Below are positions 59,595 through 64,000 of a DNA stretch of 64,000 nucleotides, piece by piece (position 1 is the stretch's first letter; the number at the start of each line of letters is the position of its first letter). The position numbers and the translations under genes are program-made. Location: assembly GCA_947491935.1 (NCBI GenBank), contig CANLLF010000001.1, forward strand, positions 1,207,588-1,271,587. Direction: 5' to 3'. Under the pieces are notes generated by a model that was given only the letters and a program-made list of their open reading frames with translations, made no database searches and was not told the origin of the DNA. The stretch is from an uncultured Roseicyclus sp. (GTDB lineage Bacteria; Pseudomonadota; Alphaproteobacteria; Rhodobacterales; Rhodobacteraceae).

Positions 59595-59891
59595 TCAAAG
59601 ACCGGTCGACACGTCGATCGTGTTGCCCTCTTCGAGCGTCACATAGGCCTTCTTCACGTCTTTCCGCGTGCCCATCTGGCCGCGGAAGCGCTTGACCTTG
59701 CCTTTGGTGATGGTCGTGTTCACGGCCTTCACCTTGACCCCGAATACCGTCTCGACGGCTTCCTTGATCTGCGGCTTGTTGGCGTCAATCGCCACTTCGA
59801 AGACCACCGCGCCGTTTTCGGATGCCATGGTGGATTTCTCGGTGATGATCGGCTTGCGGATCACGTCGTAATGTTTTGCGTCAGCGCTCAT
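59595..59891 (-). CDS. rplW: 50S ribosomal protein L23
   Basis: [15 protein letters not shown]. Confidence 0.98.
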   Translation of the reverse strand: MSADAKHYDVIRKPIITEKSTMASENGAVVFEVAIDANKPQIKEAVETVFGVKVKAVNTTITKGKVKRFRGQMGTRKDVKKAYVTLEEGNTIDVSTGL

Positions 59892-60508
59892 TTCAGGCGA
59901 GCCTCCAGTGCTTCGACACCCGCCTTCGTGAGCACGAGCGTGTCACGCTTCAGGATGTCATAGACGTTTGCGCCCATGGACGGCAGGACGTCGAGGCCGT
60001 CGATGTTGCGGGCGGCCATGGCGAAGTTTGCATCCACGTCGGCGCCATCGATGATCAGCGCCCGCTTCCACCCCAACTCCCTGACCTGTTTGGCCAGGGC
60101 GGAGGTCTTGGCGTTGTCCATCGCGGCGCTGTCGATGATCACCAGGCTGCCTTCGGCGGCCTTGGCGCTCAGCGCGTGACGCAGACCCAGCTTGCGGAAC
60201 TTCTTCGTCAGCTCGTGGCCGTGGCTGCGGGGCGTCGGCCCCTTGTAGACACCACCCCCCCGGAAGATCGGCGCAGACCGTGCACCGTGGCGTGCGCCAC
60301 CCGTGCCCTTCTGGCGATAGATCTTCTTGGTGGAATAGCTGACTTCCTTGCGGGTCTTCACCTTGTGAGTGCCGGCCTGCGCATTGTTGCGCTGCCAGCG
60401 GACGACGCGATGCAGGATATCGGCGCGCGGCTCCAGCCCGAACAGGGCCTCGTCCAGGTCGACCGATCCGGCTTTCTTGCCGTCAAGTTTGATAACGTCG
60501 ACTTTCAT
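59888..60508 (-). CDS. rplD: 50S ribosomal protein L4
   Basis: [24 protein letters not shown]...[11 protein letters not shown]. Confidence 0.98.
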   Translation of the reverse strand: MKVDVIKLDGKKAGSVDLDEALFGLEPRADILHRVVRWQRNNAQAGTHKVKTRKEVSYSTKKIYRQKGTGGARHGARSAPIFRGGGVYKGPTPRSHGHELTKKFRKLGLRHALSAKAAEGSLVIIDSAAMDNAKTSALAKQVRELGWKRALIIDGADVDANFAMAARNIDGLDVLPSMGANVYDILKRDTLVLTKAGVEALEARLK

Positions 60509-60509
60509 C

Positions 60510-61409
60510 TTATTCACCGTCCTTCTTCTCGGCATCGCCACCGTCGGGCGCGTCAGAACCAGCGTCACCCTCCGGGGCAGCGCCACCTTCGGCAGCAATC
60601 TCGGCTTCGGCGGCTTTCAGCGCCTCGGCCTCTGCGGCGGCCTGCTCTTCGGCCAGACGCGCGGCTTCGGCTTCGGCCTCTGCGGCGGCGGCAGCAGCGG
60701 CTTCCTCGGCGGCTTTCGCAGCTTCAGCAGCGGCAGAGGCCAACGCGGCGGGCAGAATGGCGTTTTCGGGGAACGGCTTCTTGACCGCATCCTTGACCGT
60801 CACCCAACCGCCCTTGGAGCCGGGAACGGCGCCTTTGACCATGATCAGGCCACGGTCGCTGTCGGTGCGCACAACCTGAAGGTTCTGCGTCGTAACACGC
60901 GCCGCCCCCATATGGCCGGCCATCTTCTTGCCTTTGAAGACGCGGCCCGGATCCTGACACTGACCGGTAGAACCGTGCGAGCGGTGCGAGATCGACACAC
61001 CGTGCGAGGCGCGCAGGCCACCGAAGTTCCAGCGCTTCATCGCACCGGCAAAGCCCTTACCGATGGACGTGCCCGTGACATCCACGAACTGCCCTTCGAA
61101 GTAATGGTCGGCGATGATCTCTTCACCCACCTCGATCAGGTTGTCGGGATCCACGCGGAATTCCACCAGCTTGCGCTTGGGTTCCACACTCGCCTTGGCA
61201 AAGTGCCCGCGCATCGGCGCGGAGGTCCGCTTGGCCTTGGCCGTCCCCGCACCCAGCTGAACGGCCGAATAGCCGTCGCTGTCGGAGGTCTTCTTGGCCA
61301 CCACCTGCAATTTATCCAATTGAAGAACGGTCACAGGGATCTGCTTGCCGTCTTCCATGAAAAGCCGGGTCATGCCGACTTTTTTCGCGATCACACCAGA
61401 GCGCAACAT
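60510..61409 (-). CDS. rplC: 50S ribosomal protein L3 with long C-terminal Ala/Glu-rich extension
   Basis: [17 protein letters not shown]...; tail [34 protein letters not shown]...[10 protein letters not shown]. Confidence 0.97.
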   Translation of the reverse strand: MLRSGVIAKKVGMTRLFMEDGKQIPVTVLQLDKLQVVAKKTSDSDGYSAVQLGAGTAKAKRTSAPMRGHFAKASVEPKRKLVEFRVDPDNLIEVGEEIIADHYFEGQFVDVTGTSIGKGFAGAMKRWNFGGLRASHGVSISHRSHGSTGQCQDPGRVFKGKKMAGHMGAARVTTQNLQVVRTDSDRGLIMVKGAVPGSKGGWVTVKDAVKKPFPENAILPAALASAAAEAAKAAEEAAAAAAAEAEAEAARLAEEQAAAEAEALKAAEAEIAAEGGAAPEGDAGSDAPDGGDAEKKDGE

Positions 61410-61423
61410 ATCAGGAGCCCCCC

Positions 61424-61738
61424 TTAAACCTTGATCTCGACATCCACGCCGGCGGCGAGGTCGAGCTTCATCAGCGCGTCCACCGTCTGCGGGGTCGGAT
61501 CGACAATATCTAGCAGGCGCTTGTGGGTCCGGATTTCCCACTGGTCACGGCTCTTCTTGTCCACGTGCGGGCCACGGAGAACCGTGAACTTCTCGATCTT
61601 GTTCGGAAGCGGGATCGGGCCACGAACCGTCGCGCCGGTGCGCTTGGCCGTGTTTACGATTTCCTGCGTGGAAGCGTCGAGAACCCGATAATCAAACGCC
61701 TTGAGGCGGATACGGATATTTTGGCTGGCAATCGCCAT
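61424..61738 (-). CDS. rpsJ: 30S ribosomal protein S10
   Basis: [38 protein letters not shown]. Confidence 0.98.
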   Translation of the reverse strand: MAIASQNIRIRLKAFDYRVLDASTQEIVNTAKRTGATVRGPIPLPNKIEKFTVLRGPHVDKKSRDQWEIRTHKRLLDIVDPTPQTVDALMKLDLAAGVDVEIKV

Positions 61739-62128
61739 GCTTGTCCCCTTCTAACGGGGTTTCAACGGATTGGACGATACAGGCTCATCCTGCACCCTCG
61801 TCGCGTCTTTTTCAGCCAACGAAAAAAGGCACGCCGTGGCGCACCCCCGTTGGATGTGGGGCGTATAGGGGGACTCGATGCGGGTGGCAAGTAGATTCAG
61901 GTCTTGAAGCGCTGTGAATTTGCCCAGCCACATAGCCCCGCCATCGACGGGCCTGGGATCGGCGATCCAACGGTATGGCCCTGGCGCTTCATGGCAGCCA
62001 AGTCATTGCGACGCATGGACGGGGCGCCTGCATCAACCACATCGCCGGGCCGCCGGACGGCCCGTCGGTGGCGGGGCGGCTCCGCCGCTGTTAACCCGCT
62101 TGGGTGCTTCGCTTAGTGGCGTTGCGCT

Positions 62129-62572
62129 TTACCCCACCAACGGGCAGCAAAGCACCTGCAGCTTCTTGAGCAGGCCCGCATCGCGCAGCGCCGTGTGAAG
62201 ACGATCCGACAGAAGAAGGGACTGGGAGAAATTCTGGTCCCGCCAAAGGTCTGCACCCTCTACAACTGCTGCATCAAACACAAAATCCCCATCCACGGCG
62301 TTGCGGTGTGGAATTGCGAGGTGCTTCGTGTCCTCATAGGGAGGCACCTCGAAGTTGCATGACTTCTCGCGCAGGAAGCCGTCTTTCCTCGTCCCAACCC
62401 AGATTGCGTGCCACTCGCCCTCAAACGGGGTTGTCTTGTCACGTTTGAGCAAGGTCACAGGCAAGGATTTGAACAATCCAAGATCGAACCGTTCCAACAC
62501 ATCCAAAAATTCGCGGGAGACAGTCAGGAATTCCGAAGCCACATGCGCGGGCTTCAGCGTTTTTCCTTGCAC
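62129..62572 (-). CDS. Imm11/DUF1629-like protein
   Basis: FVFDAAVVEGADLWRDQNFSQSLLLSDRLHTALRDAGLLKKLQVLCCPLV. Confidence 0.5.
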   Translation of the reverse strand: MQGKTLKPAHVASEFLTVSREFLDVLERFDLGLFKSLPVTLLKRDKTTPFEGEWHAIWVGTRKDGFLREKSCNFEVPPYEDTKHLAIPHRNAVDGDFVFDAAVVEGADLWRDQNFSQSLLLSDRLHTALRDAGLLKKLQVLCCPLVG

Positions 62573-62650
62573 ACCAGCCCTTTGTGGGTCGACCTAAAAC
62601 GTGTCTGGCAAGACGGACGTATCAACGTCATCTCTGCGCGCGTATTCCCG

Positions 62651-62773
62651 CTAAATCGCTTTGCGTTCGTCATTGGTCGCTTGCTCCAACATGTCGGCGG
62701 TGAACCCGTAGCGCGAGTGCATTTCGCCGAGGACGCGAAGGTACCAGATGTTTTGCTCTGTTCTTTCGCTCAT
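62651..62773 (-). CDS. 40-aa hypothetical protein
   Basis: MSERTEQNIWYLRVLGEMHSRYGFTADMLEQATNDERKAI*, purine-rich leader GAGAGCGGAT before ATG. Confidence 0.35.
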   Translation of the reverse strand: MSERTEQNIWYLRVLGEMHSRYGFTADMLEQATNDERKAI

Positions 62774-62850
62774 ATCCGCTCTCAGGTCCCTTTTCCGCCA
62801 GCCTTTGCAATCATTCTGACGTCCCATAGGTGGGGCGCAACCCACGCGCG

Positions 62851-62917
62851 CCCGTTTTCGAAAACGGGTGGGACGCGCTTGCGAAAGCGCGTGTTCGAAG
62901 GCCGTGTGAACGGCCTT
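62851..62917 (+). repeat. Tandem array of three perfect hairpins (18-nt palindrome plus two 8-bp stems with GNRA tetraloops)
   Basis: CCCGTTTTCGAAAACGGG; ACGCGCTT-GCGA-AAGCGCGT; AAGGCCGT-GTGA-ACGGCCTT. Confidence 0.85.
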
Positions 62918-63286
62918 ACCGCACCTCCTCGGGCCTCTCGCCACTCCTTGCAGCGGTTAATTTGGGGCGTTTTGCGAGTTAAATGGGGGTCAAAAAGATC
63001 CGGTTTTTCGTTTTTGACCAGGGGGATAGCCGCCCCGCTCAACCTTGATAAGGGGCGAAGTGGGCGTAGAAGAGGGCCCCGCTTGGTGGGACCGGTCAAG
63101 CGCCGAGGCCGAGGATGTCTGTCGCCGTCGAAAGGGGACAAGCGCAGGCCGAAAGGAAGCTGCCCTGCCCGGCTCCCATCGCGCCACCACCTCCCGGCAA
63201 GTTCCTCGGCCTCCCAGGGAACGACTTCGCCTCTGGCGGGTTCCCTCTGCATCAGATCGACCAAATTCCGAATGGAGGAGAAAGCC

Positions 63287-63781
63287 ATGGCCATTGCCAA
63301 TCTCAAAGACGTCTATCACGACCAGCTTCAGGACCTCTACAGCGCCTGCAAGCAATCCATGGAGGTCACGACGGAATTGGGTCGCGCCGCCAAAAATGAC
63401 GAGCTGCAGCGCGCCCTGAACGACGCCGTGCAGGGCATCGCAGACGGCATGGAGAAGATCGCGGAACTCTGCAACGACCATGGCATCGACCCCAATGGCG
63501 AGCATTGCAAAGGCATGGAAGGTCTTGTGAAAGAGGCGCGGGCCCATGGCCTCGACGACAGCATCACCGATGCCGACGCCCGCGACGCGATGATCATCAC
63601 GCAATATCAGCGCATGGCCCATTATGCGATTGCGGGCTATGGCTGCCTGCGCGCCTTCGCCAACCGCCTGGGTCTCGACGGCGACGGTGCGGTGCTGTCG
63701 GATTGCCTCGACGCCTCCTATGATGGCGACCGCCGCATGACCGACATCGCGACCGGAGGCGTGAACGAAGCCGCGGCCTGA
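63287..63781 (+). CDS. DUF892 (YciE/YciF-like ferritin-fold) protein
   Basis: LKDVYHDQLQDLYSACKQSMEVTTELGRAAKNDELQRAL...HYAIAGYGCLRAFANRLG; GGAGGAG RBS. Confidence 0.88.
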   Translation: MAIANLKDVYHDQLQDLYSACKQSMEVTTELGRAAKNDELQRALNDAVQGIADGMEKIAELCNDHGIDPNGEHCKGMEGLVKEARAHGLDDSITDADARDAMIITQYQRMAHYAIAGYGCLRAFANRLGLDGDGAVLSDCLDASYDGDRRMTDIATGGVNEAAA

Positions 63782-63807
63782 TCCGGCGCCAATGCCTGTC
63801 CGAAAGG

Positions 63808-63834
63808 TCGCCCCGCCTCGGGGCGGCTTTTTCG
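63808..63834 (+). terminator. Rho-independent terminator after the DUF892 gene
   Basis: CGCCCC-gcctc-GGGGCG-GCTTTTTCG. Confidence 0.8.
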
Positions 63835-63866
63835 TATGAGGCTGCCCCCCCCCCGCTGGATCATGG

Positions 63867-63882
63867 TTAATCATTCGTTAAC
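63867..63882. promoter_or_regulatory. Full-consensus CtrA-type binding site TTAA-N7-TTAAC
   Basis: TTAATCATTCGTTAAC exact match to the established alphaproteobacterial consensus. Confidence 0.5.
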
Positions 63883-63960
63883 GTGACCGGGGTTTTCGTT
63901 TGGGAACAGGGGGTTGGATGGCTTGTGCAAGCTTGCACAAGGACGGGGGCGGACAAGCCA

Positions 63961-63988
63961 AAGGCCCCGCGTTTGGCGGGGCCTTTCT
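63961..63988 (+). terminator. Terminator-like hairpin with U-rich tail
   Basis: AGGCCCCGC-gtttg-GCGGGGCCT-TTCTTT. Confidence 0.7.
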
Positions 63989-64000
63989 TTATCTCGACCG

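Noticed and set aside
62851-62917. CRISPR array
   Set aside because: Three different palindromes, no identical repeats and no spacer periodicity.

Overview
64-kb window from a high-GC alphaproteobacterium, most likely a Rhodobacteraceae/roseobacter-type genome. This is judged from gene content and protein style; no search was run. About 1-10.3 kb is an accessory island ending at a tRNA-Arg(ACG). It holds an RTX protein end and relic, a DUF3768 pair, an orphan VirD4-like ATPase, two tandem large serine recombinases with small genes missing from the ORF track, a 92-bp direct repeat, an alpha/beta-hydrolase fusion protein, and a convergent HD-phosphohydrolase + thymidylate-kinase-like operon. 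About 10.6-38.7 kb is core: histidine kinases, rpmH-rnpA-yidD, ttcA, yidC-MOSC-engB-argB, an Aap-type amino-acid ABC transporter, ATP12/HAD/RluC/crcB/rarA and a LuxI/LuxR pair. About 38.7-61.7 kb is the complete S10-spc-alpha ribosomal protein supercluster on the minus strand, split into at least five blocks by unrelated genes, terminators and gene relics (brnA-like antitoxin, SLC13 permease). About 61.7-64 kb holds an Imm11-like orphan, a striking triple-hairpin intergenic array, a DUF892 gene and a perfect CtrA-type site. The best candidate for an undescribed system is the 3.3-10.0 kb recombinase/hydrolase/HD/TMK island. Its defence function is inference only.
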